From: Paragonimus skrjabini miyazakii
Taxonomy: Eukaryota > Platyhelminthes > Trematoda > Plagiorchiida > Troglotrematidae
Direction: 5' to 3'
Length of the DNA: 64,000 bases
NCBI GenBank assembly: GCA_014338405.1
Contig: JTDE01000273.1
Span: 113,490 to 177,489 of the forward strand
A program made the position numbers and the translations under genes. The notes beneath the pieces are model-generated. The model searched no databases. It was given only the letters and a program-made list of their open reading frames with translations, and was not told the DNA's origin. Below are positions 62,592 through 64,000 of this stretch, piece after piece (within the stretch, counting starts at the first letter, position 1; each line of letters begins with the position of its first letter).

Positions 62592-64000
62592 CTTCTCACC
62601 GAATGCCTCCTAACGAGTTCACGCAAGATGCGATCGCAATAATAAAAGCACTATTGATAACGATGACGACGATAACAACAATAGGAATGCAAGTTAGCAG
62701 AAATTCCACAATGAAGAAAGGAGATAAGTAATCGCCAGGGATTGTGTTATTTATGAAGGTGAATTTTTGTGAACAGCAGGGATAACAACCCATAAAAAAC
62801 ACACGTTGCTGTGTTTAGCATTCAGCTCACTCTTATCAGTGTCTCTTGCTTATTATCACTGCTGTGTGCGGGTCTGTTCAATCCTTAATTCAAGGCACGA
62901 TATTACATCCAAGTCCGTTTGTTGCCGGTTGATTAGTTGATTGGTTGGATTTCCCGTTCGTAAAAGCTGCATTGTGCGCAACATTACGTCTGCGCGCACA
63001 ACACATGCCCAAAAACTTTGGCACACACTCACACACGAACATACGGTTGCTCGCTCACACACGCAAGTGTAGGCACCAGCAGCAATCCTGCGTCTGGTTA
63101 AACCTTTGTAATTCCCGTTCTCCAACTTGGGTGCTTCCGTTTAGTCCCACAATATGCAGAGCTAGACAGAGCAAGCTGGCCTATCTAGCTTAACCGTCAA
63201 TCATTCGTTTTTAGGAGGTGGCGCAGGGGGTGATATTTAACACAGCCGACTCCGGTCCAGTTTGTCTCTAGCGCTCACCACCACCACCAACAGCGACAGC
63301 AGCAACAACACCCCCTTTTTCACCTTGTCGCCTGCACACTAATGCATGAATGTACGTACGCTTGTAAGTGCGCCATCCAGGTCACAGAAGCACATGCGCG
63401 CACGCACACATCCTGAGATATTTGTATCCCCACACGGCTTGCACATGCTTGTATAGGCTGAGCGCCGGTTACGGAACCGGTAGCAAGGTTGGCTACGCAA
63501 TGCGAACAACCGACAGACCACGTCGGCACAGTTCACGATGCTGATTGGCTAAAATAAAACATCGTGGCTGGGGGTGACAAACCCGGTCATTCTTCAAGCA
63601 AGGGTACGATTGGTTTAGCCGGTGAACTCAGATACGGACTTGTCCAGTGACTGTCAATCATTCGCGCGTATGCAAACTATCTCTCACATACACATACAAG
63701 CTTGCCTGCCTGTGCGTTCCGACACACCCACTGAAACGGGTTCGGCGTTAGAGACCGAACTGGACAAACTTATGTGACAGAGAACCAGAACACGCGTGTT
63801 TGTTCACGCAAATGTTCACTTCGCATTAATGGTCGCACATTCATTACTTGACTGTCTAACAGACGGACGGAACTAATGTGTTTTGGCCCCGTTGCAGAAC
63901 GTTTGATTATTTTGGGTATGGCTAACAATGTGCGCGCAAGCAAGACAGGGGAAGGAGATAAATCGACGCTAGATACATCCTCGGTTTATATCTTGTTATT
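62592..64000 (-). promoter_or_regulatory. Region upstream of the prep start codon: 5' UTR/promoter candidate
   Basis: An in-frame TAG lies just upstream of the putative start codon. The sequence from about 62.9 to 63.9 kb is visibly richer in CpG (runs such as TGCGCGCAC and GCGCGCACGC) and in CA and CAN simple repeats than the introns. No convincing TATA box or initiator was found on the minus strand, so no transcription start is called. The whole assignment depends on exon 1 being correct. Confidence 0.3.
63020..63320. repeat. CA and CAN simple-sequence-rich segment upstream of prep
   Basis: Interrupted CA repeats at about 63022-63064 and a CAC/CAG/CAA run at about 63277-63310 (CACCACCACCACCAACAGCG). 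They would lie in the 5' UTR or promoter on the minus-strand gene model. Confidence 0.6.

Noticed and set aside
1..64000. CRISPR arrays, operons, ribosome binding sites
   Set aside because: The window is clearly eukaryotic. No regularly spaced direct repeats were seen and bacterial features do not apply.

Overview
The window is eukaryotic, gene-poor and intron-dominated, at roughly 40% GC. It is most likely from a flatworm (a parasitic trematode or cestode is my best guess, from protein style, huge introns and repeat load). No sequence alone proves the taxon. Splice sites, tRNA-derived SINEs, a decayed mariner and a 100-N scaffold gap (53908-54007) exclude a prokaryote.

One gene can be reconstructed with confidence. 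It is a PREP/PKNOX-type TALE homeobox transcription factor on the minus strand. Five coding exons join in phase: exon 1 (62591-62428, start codon), exon 2 (32916-32842), exon 3 (30629-30089, first half of the MEIS/PKNOX N-terminal domain), exon 4 (28762-28630, second half) and exon 5 (17682-17264, linker plus the first part of the homeodomain). They give 444 residues in an open frame. The gene runs off the left edge: the rest of the homeodomain, from the TALE loop through recognition helix 3, was not found in the remaining 17.2 kb. Most of the window is therefore intron: about 29.5 kb, 2.2 kb, 1.3 kb, 10.9 kb and more than 17 kb.

The introns carry an unusual family of palindromic, tRNA-derived SINEs. 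Two divergent tRNA-like units sit head to head around a small loop, and their tails point outward. Three copies are well preserved (1095-1604, 3618-4126, 48261-48830) and at least three are decayed (about 10857-11355, 28895-29360, 60425-60850). Several single-arm fragments are also present. The 48.3 kb copy is bounded by a perfect 12-bp target-site duplication and the 3.6 kb copy by an 11/12 match, so the whole palindrome appears to have inserted as one unit. A second tRNA-like repeat family lies at 31.99-35.2 kb, a 5' fragment of a mariner transposon at 13.6-13.9 kb, and an unrelated long inverted repeat at 61.10-61.87 kb inside intron 1, near exon 1.

The right end (62.6-64 kb) is upstream of the start codon. 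It is richer in CpG and CA/CAN simple repeats than the introns, as expected of a 5' UTR/promoter region. Nearly all other open frames are short, unrecognised and probably chance. Two (18667-19035, 41695-41961) are listed at low confidence.
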